Shown in pieces: positions 10,860-23,130 of a stretch of 64,000 nt of DNA; within the stretch, counting starts at the first letter, position 1, and the number at the start of each line of letters is the position of its first letter. This stretch comes from Paragonimus westermani (Eukaryota > Platyhelminthes > Trematoda > Plagiorchiida > Troglotrematidae). The notes under the pieces were generated by a model that saw nothing but the letters and a program-made list of their open reading frames with translations, was not told the DNA's origin and made no database searches. Where the stretch lies: contig QNGE01000847.1 of the NCBI GenBank assembly GCA_008508345.1, forward strand, positions 1 to 64,000. The letters run 5' to 3'. The position numbers and the translations under genes were made by a program.

Positions 10860-11335
10860 TTGAGCAGAATGTCAACTGTATGAATATAACCATAAAACAA
10901 AGTATGCCAGAAAAATATTTGTTGAAGGAGAGGATTTTGAGATATATGATTCTGAGACGATAGTTGTTAACATCTTCAAACGTCGACGGAGATGCTGAGT
11001 AATCACATCTATTTTCACTGCGCAAAATGATCACTAGCCTCGTGGTCAAGGTCATGCCAAAAAGGGGCGATTTGAGGATGGAGGAAATGAACCGTCGAAG
11101 AACTTCGCCGCCATTACGTGTAGATGGTCCCATAAAATGTGTGGAAAATATTTTCGGGATTAGGGGTGATAGGAAGGCATGTAGTTTTCCAGTGGAATGG
11201 ACCAACCTCGCTACTGGACTTCGTCCTTTCCTCAAAATAGGAAGATTTCTGCAGATCTCGCGGAGTGCTCAATCATTACAGGATTTTGAGTATCCTGGCG
11301 TGGTGGGATGTTCCCTCACGTAACATACTTGTATA
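10860..11335 (-). repeat. Fragment of the LINE-A 3'-end block
   Basis: Aligns with 15060-15480 (same orientation) and with the reverse complement of 48900-49290. These other copies continue into a family-A LINE C terminus; this one does not. It lies just beyond the 5' end of copy A1, so two family-A elements or fragments are arranged head to tail. The plus strand is open at 11027-11323 and shares a translated pattern with the other copies. Confidence 0.65.
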
Positions 11336-12099
11336 GTCAAGCACGGAAAGCATATTTGCCCACTGAAAGTACGGAGCTCTTAATAAACCGTGACCAAACG
11401 GACCACGCCGTCTGGTAGACTACGGTTGCAGTAAACCCCGAGAGAGATTAGCGATCGTCCGATTTCTGGCTTCAAATGCAACACATACAAGGCCCCTCAA
11501 CTATGAATGAGACGCTTCCTAGGGAGTTATGGATGGCGCATATCCTGGTTAACACACGAGCTATCCTTATAGCGACCAATTCCCTGTCCTTGTAGCACAC
11601 AGCACAACTCGCAGAAGATAGACTGGACAGTTCTTGTACCGGTTCCCCCATTTCACCAACTGGCGCACAGCAGAGAACCCTAAGGATCCTGACCTTTTGG
11701 TTTCACTGTGATCATCCGGCCCGCCGCCTCCAGGTGATTGGTGCACGGAGTGGACGGAGAATGCGGTCCTTCGGAGGGACTTCGCCCGTCTCAGGACATG
11801 TTCTTATTCCCATTGACGCCTTTGTCAATTATCTCTTCTTTCGCCTCAATTATTGCGGAGAGTGAACTCGGTTTTAAGCTTAAAAGAGTTCCAGTCCTCT
11901 ACACACTGTCCATTCGTGGCTGCCATGCTTGAGACTGATATACGTTGGAACTCAGCCGTCAAATGGTTTATCTTTATGTCGGGATCAAATATCGGTATCT
12001 CTGGTCGACTATTGGGGGCCTAATTCCATCTTATTTCATCGACCACAGCTTGCGCCCTTCATATTCTCAGTTAACATCATTGCCGTGATTGCAAAGTCC
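11336..12099. other. No recognisable feature
   Basis: Six-frame reading gives only short frames with no family resemblance. I see no tandem structure or RNA gene here. Confidence 0.4.
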
Positions 12100-12414
12100 T
12101 CACGTCCACTTTACACTAAATAGGTGCATCGATGAACAACAAGGGTGATTTTCCCTCCAAAAATTCTTCCATGTCTGCAACGTTCTACTGAACGTGTGAT
12201 CACGACGTCTGTTCCGTTGTGCTATGCTTCTGAGGAAGTGTTTTCTTTTTCGCACATCATCCATGTCAGCCAACTCCATTGGAAGTGCACCACCATATTG
12301 TTTGAACAAAGGTTTGGATGTCAGTCCAGCTTCATCATTATAAACAAGTTCACTGGTACCGTCCATGTTGGCGCTCACCGATAAACCCAGTTCGAACACT
12401 GAACCTGTCAACAC
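12100..12414 (-). pseudogene. Possible BEL/Pao integrase C-terminal relic
   Basis: A 104-codon frame. The order of features (SVSANMDGT, then a region with LTSKPLFKQYGGALP, then a basic segment followed by TLQTWKNFWRENHP) resembles the end of BEL/Pao integrases, where a conserved LTP-x-LLL stretch is followed by an Arg/Trp-rich helix. The resemblance is weak and no neighbouring domain was recognised, so this could be a chance ORF. Confidence 0.25.
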
Positions 12415-14284
12415 TGAAGGCCTGATCAGTTTCAGCTGAGGTTTGTTGAATTGGGCTTGTCACCATCGCAGAATCATGCCCTTTTTCTTTTGGAGCTGTC
12501 ACTGATCACGTAAGTCACGCAGCTAGCACCGATAGCCGCCACTTGTTCCGTTGTTCCTTCAAATCACTTGTTCAGCCATTTATCCCAATCCAAAAAGAGG
12601 AAAAGACTTCACTACACTGTTCTTCGAAGGACGTGGCAGAACAATGCCACACGGGCTTCGAAAACATGACAAGAAAAACAGAAGCGGGAGGAGTCGGTCA
12701 GGTATGGTCATTTATGTCAGTTAAGACGCACAGCGATATGGATGACGGTCGGAGCCTGAGGACGAATCATGTCACAGTTCACATAGTGTAAAGACTTCCG
12801 ATGGCATGGTGGCAATCAGACTGGCCGGCTGGAACGAACCAGATCAGTTTGCCTGAAACCAAATCGATCAATATTGTTCGGTTCTTTTTCTTGTCTCCCA
12901 GAGCTGGCAAAGTATTTCGGGACTCAGATGGACTGTTTTCAAAGTGGCGTTTGCTGCTCCTCTGAAAAACGTTCCTGGATCCATTGTATCCCAGTGATAC
13001 TTTGCAACACCTCAAGCAGCGGGTCTCGGCGGCATTCATTTAATCGTTGGGTATTCAGAACCAGAAAAACTCGACTTGGTTGACGACAGCGTTACGGCTA
13101 TCCCCGGCCTGGTAGAAGAGCAGAGCGCATCGTTTGCTATTTCTACGGTGGACGCAAACACCGAGGTTACAACAGTCACATTCCTGAGTTTCTGTAGACA
13201 ATTGACCCTCAGGTTTGCGCAACACGGAACGAGTAGTGGAATACGTAGGTTGATCTGATGTGGAGCCATAGTGACCACCTACAACGCATGGGGCTGTGCG
13301 ATTCACCCAGGGAAATTTTTCGCTGAGTTGTCCAGCCTAATAGACAACGGTTGACGCAGATTTTGATCTTCTGTGCACTCAGCGTGGCGCACTGCAAAAG
13401 TCTGGCTCAAGCTCATTAGAGTTGTTCTGGACCGTCCTGCTACCATCGATAGGGAGACCATGAGCAACCTGCCGGAAAATACGTTATATTTTCACCTCCA
13501 TTCACCCTCGATTTTCAGAAGTGCAAAGAGCTTATCTACATCTGCCAGAGTGAAAGGCTGAAAGTAAAGATGGATTACCAGGTGGACCTCTGAATCTTGC
13601 TGACCCAGTTTCGGAAAGTACTTTGCTGAATCTTTCTTCAGTCCATCCACAAGTAAGAAGTGGTCGTTGAGTATTCAAGGATGCCCTGATTGTATTTACT
13701 CTTGAAAGTAAGTAGGAATATCAACGAATCGAAACTCATTGAGGTATCCGTTAACCCGGCTGTGCCAAAGGATCTCAGCAAAAATCCCGTCGAGCCGACT
13801 CACTGTGAAATTTTGGAAGCTCATTTTCATGAGAACTAATGTGGACATTGGGCGTGTCACAGTAAAAACAATGCAGTGTTCTCTGTCTCACGATTTCAGC
13901 AGAAGTGCTGTGAACACAACCAGCCACTGTCTGCCACCTTCGTAAATTTTACTGAGGAGTTAATTCCCGCCATCCCACGGCGTTACCGACAGCGCACGGT
14001 AATATTTGCTATCCAGACAATTTTGCCAACTTAACCATAATGATGTAATGGGGGTAAGAAGACGAAGGTAAGTTGCTGTGGACCAACCTCTGCCGATATC
14101 GACATTGTAACTGACGTGGAGCAGGTGGGTGACTTAGCGGAAACTTGTCATTTTGCATTGTACTACCATTCAAAAATGCGAGTACGACAATGGATTTGAA
14201 CGCATGCTAAGGTAGCTGCTTTTGTTACGTATTTGATGGCTGTTGCGATAGTAACATTAGTATCACCGGTAAATTTGTCGATGC
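12415..14284. other. No recognisable feature
   Basis: Many overlapping short frames on both strands (for example minus 13036-13306) but none that I can tie to a family. It may be strongly decayed retroelement sequence. Confidence 0.35.
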
Positions 14285-14500
14285 ATCTGTGAGAAATGAG
14301 CTCAGGAGAGTGAGCTAAATGCAAATATTTTAAAGCCATATACACACATAAACACCACAAATTGTACATTGAGTCAACCACTTGAATAACGCGGCTAAAC
14401 AGATATTATGTGGGAGAAAAATTTCATTCTAGGAATAAAAATTTGATGGACATGTTTCTGAAACGATAGTACACCATTGAAATTCGGTGCCCATGCTTCT
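14285..14500 (-). repeat. Partial copy of the LINE-A 3' block, directly repeated
   Basis: Aligns with 14920-15120 in the same orientation, sharing an ordered set of words such as CTCAGGAGAG, a cluster of ACAC steps and TGAGACGATAGT-like ends, with many substitutions. It is an older partial duplicate 630 bp upstream of copy A2. The bases 14501-14855 show no recognisable feature. Confidence 0.55.
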
Positions 14501-14855
14501 TGTTATTATTTATTCCCTTTGTGTTAGTCCCTCTTCCTCCTATGTTGGAATTCATCTTGTTAGTGACTGCGAGAATTTCTTAAAAAGATTGGCACTGTCA
14601 CTGTTCAGAAACTGTTGCGCGTGTAACTGTTGCATGTGTAGATTAAACTTCCCGCTGATATTCATTCCTTTTCTGTCTGCTTCATGAGGTCCACCTAAGT
14701 ATTTCCCAACGTGTTCCTTACCACATGAACGTCCTTAGAACAGTTATATCAACCCACTTTTTGACCTGTTCAAACGATCTTAGAAAAGAGCTCTGGTGAC
14801 GCGTCATTCACTTGTTGGACCTGACAGTTTACGGATATCCGCCTCCTTTATATAC

Positions 14856-16420
14856 CATCTTCAGTATTGGATCTTACATTATAATGATAATGGTATATTC
14901 TTTAACACATTTGCGAGAAAAACGCTCAGGAGAGCGTAATCAACGTACAGGTTTTCAAGCATATACACATTTGAACACCAAAATTATAAACTGTACAATA
15001 AGTCATTGATACACATGAAACAAGAAAACAGACATTATGTGAGGGAAAATTCAGTTTCAGGAAGAAAATATTGAGATACATATTTTTGAGACGATAGTGA
15101 TTGGGATCTACAGAATTCGATAAATTAGTTGATGTTATATCAATTGGGACTCGACAAGATGATCACTGGTCTATTGCTCTGGGTCGTGACACAAAAGAGG
15201 TGCTTGGAAGATGGAGGGGATGTGTTGGCGAAGATTTTGATCATTATTCTATATAGATAGTTTCGGGAAAATGTGCAGAAATATTTCTAATGATGGGGGA
15301 AAACGGGAACACTTACTTCTGCGGGTAGCTGATGGACCACTCGATTGGACGTCATTCTTCGCTCAAATTCCAAAGAATTTTGGGGATCTGCGTTATGCTC
15401 AACCATTGCGGGATTTTAAGTATCCGGGCGGGGTGGAATGTTCTCTCGCGTGGGATATGTCAGTGAAACCAAGAATGAAAACCTAAATCACGCGATAAAC
15501 GGGAGAACGTAAAACTGGCTATGTGAGCTATGACGAACAATAGAACATGTGATATTTCAGCACAACCATTTATGTGACGTTAATAGATTTATGTTAATTG
15601 ATTAAATATATAACATCTGCGAACAGCTGTTATCAAGCGAAAAGAGATCGATTATCAACTTACCCCAGCATACGATTACTGCCGAATTTAGACGTTGATT
15701 ATCTCAGTACGGTATGTATATAGAATGATAATGATGTTCGACATTACCGTGAAGTCGCCGAGTGGTCTATCGGGGAGAATTAAAGGAAGAGTTGTGAATC
15801 AAGGTTATTACGTAGTCATGAGACGAACAGTTGAGGTTTTTGTTTTTCAAACAATTTTAGTATGTTCAGCTTTTGCATGATGGTTTACAACACAGACACA
15901 CAAGCTACCAATAAGTTTAGAGTTGGGACGTACCAGGATGTTTGGGTTATTACTAACGGGCATGTGTATATTGCTACCCATACCTGTTGACTATAACATG
16001 TTTTCTTGTTCGTTGGCAAGTCTGAAGTATAAGATTCATCCTGAAATTGGTAGTTGTCATCGGTTTGAGGGGTGCCTGACTTTACATCACGCAACACAGA
16101 AAGTTTTTCGTCACATGTTATCAGGTCCGTTTTCGAAGATAACGTCTTCACACAGGTAGAGCTTGAAAATGGGCATGACTTTCGTTATTGTTAGGAAGGT
16201 TTCTGAGCTTCGTTTGAATTGGTGTATATTCCTACTAGCTCTAGTTTCGTACGAAGGTTTATTCCAGATGCAAGAATATTTTACCGTTAAAAAATTTGAA
16301 CGCAGGTTTTTCCGGGATTTGAGAGCTGCTAAGGTTAATTCCCTGTTTCTGATAATATACTCAGTGGATTAAATGTTGAGGTTTGCTGGCAGCTTGTTCT
16401 ATTTAGGTTCTGCTAATTTC
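14856..16420 (-). mobile_element. LINE family A copy A2, 3' fragment
   Basis: The right end (16111-16420) is the C terminus of ORF2, matching the end of copy A3; its stop TGA is at 16113-16111. The rest (14856-16110) is 3' UTR and downstream block, colinear with 48282-49515 read in reverse. ORF1, endonuclease and RT are missing, so the copy is 5'-truncated as usual for LINE insertions. Around 15940-15960 it provides an uninterrupted version of the site where the gypsy element entered copy A1. Confidence 0.75.
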
Positions 16421-19400
16421 GTGATAAGCAATTAGGAACTCAGCAAAACGACCACCTCCTCTTTTTGATCACAATCAGTTGCTCAAGGGGCTTACAATTT
16501 ATAGACGCTGGTTACTCACAAACGCGGTCTCACTGGATCCAGCCTCTCGACGGCTGTTTCGAACGGACCAAACTTCGCTGGAACAACCACCGGACGTCCC
16601 ATCTTAGTATATCATACTAGTGGCCGCTTGCTGATTGCATGAAATTTTAACGCCCCAGCTGGTTACACGCTTAAACGGTAAGCATGTTGGGATCTTTTGA
16701 AGTATGCTGGTTGCGCCCAGTAAAAAGGGATCTCAAGGGATGACGACAGCGGTTGTAACCATGGTATCCAAATTCGTCGGATATCAAAACAAGTTAGACG
16801 TTTTCCTTCTGTCAGCATTCTACTGAGCACTCACTGGTTAGACGTCGTTCCGATCATCATCATGTTACGCCGGTTGTAGATCAGCTTTATTGCCGCATGC
16901 TGGCCTGCGAACCAACTTGGATGCATCTGTTGCGCTGGCACCTCAAAGCAGGTTGGAGACACCCTGGAACTCGGAAACTGTCACATAACAAAGCTATCCA
17001 AGATAGTCTTTTTTGCTATACTGTTGAAGTGCAAACTTGAGATGTCCCAACATTGAACCGGACCTTCTGGAGGAATACGGTCGCCAGAAAGTACATTCGG
17101 TGGCTAGTGTGCAGCCGTGAATTCAGTCACGATGTCTTCATGGCAACTACAAATTACACAGAACGTGGTGACATTACAATATAATGATGCGATGAATGGG
17201 GTCACGTTTGAGCTGGCAGTGTCAGATTGATAATAATAGGTCTATTTTCTTCGGTTGTACAGTGGAATAAAATCTCTGCCTTTGCTGTCCTGTCTATATT
17301 TTAGTCGGCCAAAGGTTGTGTCGGATGGCGGAGTGGTGCAAATTGAAGATGTCTGGAAATAAGTGAAATAAAATTTCATTAAAAACATCAGCTACAGTGG
17401 TATCGGTAACGAACGCTGAAACACACTGAAGCAACGTGCTTTCGGATGTGTGTCTTAAGTATCATATTGGACTGCGTCAGCAGGATGGTGCAGAAACTTG
17501 TAGAACGGGATGCCTGACACATGTGCGCCTATCAAGCAATGTTTTGAAACTCCTAGCAGATCCAGCAATAACCGCATTGTTTGGCTTTTTAATATGAACA
17601 AGTCCAAACTATCTATCACTTCTGCTGTCGAAGTAACTCGCATGTTTCCCTACCCTGTTTCAACCAAAGACTCATTAAATGTTCATCCTTATTTGGTGGG
17701 AGATGCCCCACTGAATGACCAGGGATTGGATAGCTTCGCGTCTGTGAATTAGGTCTTCCATCAAGTAATTACAATTCACTGAGAATATACCCGCTGCTGG
17801 TAGTTCTTTCGAGCAGTAGATTTCTTTGAACCCCATACTTCATCCATTAGTTCGTCTATGAAAATCCTTGGTGGCAGCTTATTCATTTCAGGATGAGGAG
17901 GACAGACTTGCTTGTAGGGTCCCAGATGTCGAGCGATCATGGGGGCAAACGTGATGAGGAGCACTTGGGGCGAAAAGTTACATAAATTCCTCCTGAGAAG
18001 TTTAGAGTTATTTATGCCTAATCAGCGTTTGTGAACGAATTCATACCCTTTACTACAATATTCCATAGGTTTCTTCCGCCTTCTGGCACGAGTGATTTTT
18101 CGTCGCTAGGGTAATAGTCAGTACATTTTTCGTAGCAAATATGCAAGATCTTTTCGTTAGGACAGACCTGTGAGATATTTTCTGTGGACAGTTCAGATCG
18201 TTTCATGGGTTTATTACCTCGCCAGAATTTTGTCATTAGCGTGGAGCAACACTAGCAATTTGAACATGCTGAGTGGTGGGACGATGAACGACAGGGTCCT
18301 GGAAGGGATATTCCAGGGACTTCTTACTTGGCAGGGAAACACTCTGATGGGACTCTAATCAACTTGTCTGTGAAACTGTGTTCCACTAGATAACCCTCAA
18401 AAATCCTCGGTGACTATGCGTCAGAGTTATAAGTACAGAGTTTTCGTAGCAAAAGAAATGGCCGACCTTATCAGAGCCTTTGGAAAGTCAGGACAAGCAA
18501 CATTCGTAATCTATCATATGTCAACAGGTTTCATTCAGAAGTCACGAGCAACCGACAGACTTGTGACTCGAGTATTCCCTGTAGGAACTGTGCTGAGCCC
18601 TGGTGACGAATTTAGGTTCTTCATCCGTTGGCCAATAAAGACCACCTAGTAACTTCTCCACTATTTTTAAGACTACTGAAAGCACCGACTCTTGGTGGAT
18701 AAATTGCTGGAAAATCTCTTCTTCAATCTCAGAAGATAACCGCGTTTGTGAACTATTACCAGGCTTTTGGCCAACGGCCAGTTGATATGGAGCTACCCGA
18801 AAAATGATGCAAGCGGCTCTGTTGGCTCGGTGACACGGCTTTTCGGGACGATATAGATATCATGTCCGGGCCCCGAAACTTGTGGATTGGTGGGCTCCTT
18901 AATTCAACTTTGATGTGTGGCCGGAATTCACTTGAGTTTCTGCCTATGCTCTCAACAGTCGTTCGCGGTATGTAAATATGTATATTCACACACTATTTGC
19001 CAGAAGGTTGTCCGCCATCACTTCTTCACCGGCAAACGCAATACATGTTTGCAGTTGCGAACTAACAACCTTACGCCTTCTGCGTTGTAGGTTGGGGTTT
19101 CACTTTCAACCTCCGAGCAAGACCACCCTGCTGACAAAATCGATTCTCTCTGAATGAAAGCTCGGTGCTTTTCTGTCACATAACCCTCACCAGATGCAAG
19201 TCCGGTTCATTCTAGACTGAACTATTTATTATACTCAGATATCTCGGATTTCTTTGAGGGAGGGTATATTTTACTGAAACAGGACAGTTGGCGGCATGGA
19301 AGACTTCACTGAAGATGAGCTGCAACTACCTCTCAGTTTGAATGTGGTAATGGGACCGGGCCTTCAACCTTCATGAGTTTTGTCCCCAAATTTATGGGGC

Positions 19401-21639
19401 CTGACCTTCGATACTCCTTTGGACATGTACTTTGGAGGACGCTGTTCACTTGCAAACATATGACTGAATTCATTGGTCACGCGATCGCTACTATCAACCT
19501 GTTACATTTAAGTTGCCAATCATGTCGATCTCGTTGACAAGAGTGTAGTATAGGAGAGAATGTAGACAACCTGTCTCGTCAAAACACCCAACAGGCAGGT
19601 GCACTGCAGTATTGTTTATGTGGTTTACAATGTGAGGCTTTGGGTGGTTAGAATTTCCCGTTGTCACTATTGCAGTAGGGATTAAAAGTGACGTTGTACG
19701 CAAAGCGTTGTACGAGGTTATATCGGCATTACTGCTTACAGGCGGATTTTTATAGGACTGTTTAGAAAGGAGAAACTTTGAGCAACGTTTGCTGCTCACC
19801 AGGCAGTGCGCCGATACAGAGCACATGTGATGGACAATGTTGGTTAAGGTTGAAGTTTCAGGTACGTCGCAAACTTACGGATGCCGTACTGAAAATTCGG
19901 TTAATTCGCGGGTCGCGATCAGAAAACTAACCAGACTGACAAAGAGCGTTGGGAACGCACCTTCTCGTGGCACTGAGAGTCGTGTTGTGGCTGACACTAC
20001 CCAGTTTCTTCCGCGCGAGTGCAACAGACAAATGGCAGGAATGTCTTTTGAGATGGTGGTGGTAGAACGGTATGTCTTTCCAATAAAAGTTAGATGTGTT
20101 ATATATCACTCCGAAAATGTCGCCAGATAAATACACGTTGAGCACGCTGGGAGAATAAGGCCCACAGAAAGCATGCAAAATCAGAGTGTTGGAATGTGCG
20201 TCCGTTCAGTTTCTCCTGAGGTATAAATTGATCTAAACACAGTGGCCCGACTGAACCGCATTCGAGCAGAGTTAAGAAATAACGACCACCGAATTCAAAA
20301 CAAGATTTGGTCGAAGGCTCTACAGTGCCACTCGTAGGCAATAAAGTGTTTAAATCAGTCAATTGCATACCTCAATTGTAGCGATCAGTATCACTGGTAG
20401 AAATGTGTCATAAATAACAAATCGACAGCTTAAATTTGACCAAACAGTACCAAATTGATATTGGAACATACCTCACAAGTCGCTTTGGTAATGCAAACAG
20501 TACAAAAAGGTTTCACCTCCGACGAATCATACTAAATAAAACCAAATAGGTTGCATAGTGAGGGAAGGTTTTATCCAAAGGCGCTGAGTGTTAATCCCGG
20601 ATGTCTAATGGTTATTCGAGCAACGCTTAGTCTTCTCGCAACGTCAATCAATATGCCGGATCCACCGTAGTCGCGTCTGTAAGTAACGAGCGTCTATAAA
20701 TTCTGAGCCCGTCGGGCAACCGATTCGGATCCAAAAGGGAAGACGGTCGTATTGGTGAGTTTCCTATTAATAAGGTGCTAGTGTTCGAAAACAATATGAT
20801 GAACCAAATAGTGGGAAACAGCAACAAACTTTGATATCGAATCCACTAAGTATACAAGTTCCGAGATTAACGGTTCGCGTAAATATGACCGAATGCAACA
20901 ATCACGTAATGGCGAAGCGGTCAGGAAAATGAGACCGTGGAAAGGTCTGACAAGGGGTAGTAAAGAAGAAAAAACTACGCGGAAACAAGATTTACAAGTG
21001 AACGGTATCAACATTCAATAATCTATGATGACCCGCATTCATAGGAGAAATGATTTGTCACGCGCGTAATTTGAGCGGTGGTGTCCGATTGTGAGAAAAG
21101 CTCGTAATCGGTATAAATCATTCCAACGTAAGGAGACAAATCCATGAGAGGGGAATAAATAGATTAGAAAACGTGGCCACCAACATTCTATTAACACATA
21201 ACAATCATCAAGCACTCACGCAAGCAGCTACTTCAACACTAATTGAAAAATTTAGGCTTAGAGAACATCCGGGGAGAACTGTCCAAGAAATTTGGCGAGC
21301 GTGCAATACAGTCCCGACCAAAATTTTCCAGAATACAGTCATATTGTAAATTACGTTGATACCGTTCAGCTGAACTGTTGCCAGGCCCTTGAGAATATTT
21401 GCACACACTGCCTTTTGCTGAAGTTTAATACAACTAGCTGCTTTACACCAGGTACCATCTTATAGATAAAAGCTGTTCGCCACAACAACCAAACTGCGTT
21501 TCGGACGGGACCGAACCGCCTGGCCGCCACTCCGGGAATCAACGTTCGATGGTCCATCCCGCAGTGGTGATAAGCGAGACGCATGAAATGTGCATTAACT
21601 GACGTCTCTCCTCTCGCCGAACTCTTCATTCAGAATACA
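16421..21639. other. About 5.2 kb with no recognisable feature
   Basis: Only short frames occur, mostly under 100 codons (for example minus 19494-19826 and plus 18410-18649). None shows a domain, transmembrane segment pattern or retroelement motif that I can defend. It could hold introns of a host gene or very old elements. Confidence 0.4.
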
Positions 21640-22019
21640 CTTTAGAAGATAAAGGCGATACATATCATACCTTAAAATCCCCGTTTTGGCCTTCGCACAC
21701 ACATGACGGATTAATCCGTCCGAACCAGAATATCACTGTATAGTCTGTTCGACCAGCCAGTGGTTTTTCGAGGTTGCACCGGCTGTCGCCAACGAGACGT
21801 CGAACATCTGGAAGTTGCGTTCTTGAGTTAACCACTACAGTCAAGCTCGGAGATGAAAAGAAGCTCCCCTGTCAACTCTATCCAGAATTTCGATCTTAGA
21901 TAGTTGGCCAGTCCCCACCAGGCAACAGACCTTCTGTTGATGGCTTCCTTAAACTTCGATCCGAAATTGCCTCTTAGATGCAAGAATTCATTCGGTAGCA
22001 AAAATACAATTAGAATCAT
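21640..22019 (-). pseudogene. BEL/Pao copy 2 integrase C terminus
   Basis: The frame 22019-21828 reads FLLPNEFLHLRGNFGSKFK and then a Trp-rich helix with SKFW, which matches the BEL/Pao pattern of a TPNHFLLLRG-like stretch followed by a W-rich segment. Downstream sequence to about 21640 has a faint DUF5641-like region in other frames. Non-functional. Confidence 0.6.
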
Positions 22020-22419
22020 TGGACATCACCGATACTATTGGGCAATTATGGAGGATTTGTCCCACCCCAACTCATGATGTCAACAGAGTCTCATCAACCG
22101 ACGACTTCTCTGAGCACAATGCGTTCAGCTTTCGCTGGATAGACCTGGTTAGTAGCTATAAGACTGTACCTCTGACTAACGCATGACTAAAATCTAGTGG
22201 ATTGAAATGCCATACTATATCCCTCTTAGGCACCTGTCATTCATATTGTCCTGATCAAGCGCCCAACTTTGTTAGTACTCACGGAATTTGAGCCACCACC
22301 CGAATTAATGTCAGTTAGTGTTCCCTTTTTTGATCACTCGAACCAGCAGCGTAAGGAAAGAGTCCGTACTCGTATTCAGTACCAGCTCTAAGTGGACTGT
22401 CATAGAATTTAAGCACGCG

Positions 22420-22620
22420 AATGTGCAGTCACATCTATTTTAGACTGTCCAACTTCTTTTCACTTGGACCGAATGAAAATATTCCAAACCGACTTGCAAG
22501 AGGGGATCCAAAGTGGGTTATACCCTCACAGAAGGAACTGAAGCTATCAACTGCTGCCATCGACCAAAGTCTGAATTTGGCAAAAGACACACCGGCCTAT
22601 GACACTCTTAACAGCTGCCG
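22420..22620 (-). pseudogene. BEL/Pao copy 2 integrase core start
   Basis: One minus frame, with a stop, contains PTLDPLLQVGLEYFHSVQVK. This is the PF-x-x-VG-x-D-Y-F-x-P-V block preceding the first catalytic Asp in BEL/Pao integrases; here the Asp of the DYF motif is Glu. A Cys pair just upstream (RPVCLLPN region) fits the end of the zinc-binding part. Confidence 0.6.
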
Positions 22621-22909
22621 CATCATGTGAAACCCACAACCGTTGGCGAACTGATGCGAGAGTATCGGTCTGGCCAGAATGTTCTTCCACCAAATGAAAG
22701 CGACGCATGATAGTCTGTCACGTGGTGCACTATGAGGAGTATGACAAAAAATTTTGATCAAATCCCAAGGCCGAGGTAGGTGGCCTCTTACCCGTTCGGA
22801 GGCAACGGTCAGTTGCGACGAGGCAAAATTGATGAAGACAACCCGCATGAATGCATGATTTAGACGAACCCCGCATTCCACAAGGAAAGGCTTCTAGCTG
22901 TACTAGCCA

Positions 22910-23130
22910 CACGACATCTGCTCCGGATTCGGGTCAGGGGCATCATGGATGTATGACAACTCGTATGCGATGAACGTGCTGACGAATTTAACAGAACTGT
23001 TGACATGATACAACACGGTCATCGAATCCGTTTGAACATTCATATCCTTGAAACGAGCATTCAAACACGAGCGAGACTTCCGAAACATACAAACGGCAAG
23101 TACAGTTGCGGTTAGCTTGAGCGCTACTCA
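22910..23130 (-). pseudogene. BEL/Pao copy 2 RNase H
   Basis: Frame 23088-22903 reads QTDSMTVLYHVNSS followed by FVSTFIAYELSYIHDAPDPN and then a Pro-Glu-Gln stretch. This is the DSMTVL...F-V-A-x-R-I...IH block of BEL/Pao RNase H; D of TDS is a catalytic residue. The left neighbour (22620-22910) should hold the connection to integrase but I cannot resolve a frame. Confidence 0.65.

Noticed and set aside
18018..20368. Short ORFs of 70-110 codons as host exons
   Set aside because: No consistent splice sites, domains or phase; indistinguishable from chance frames.
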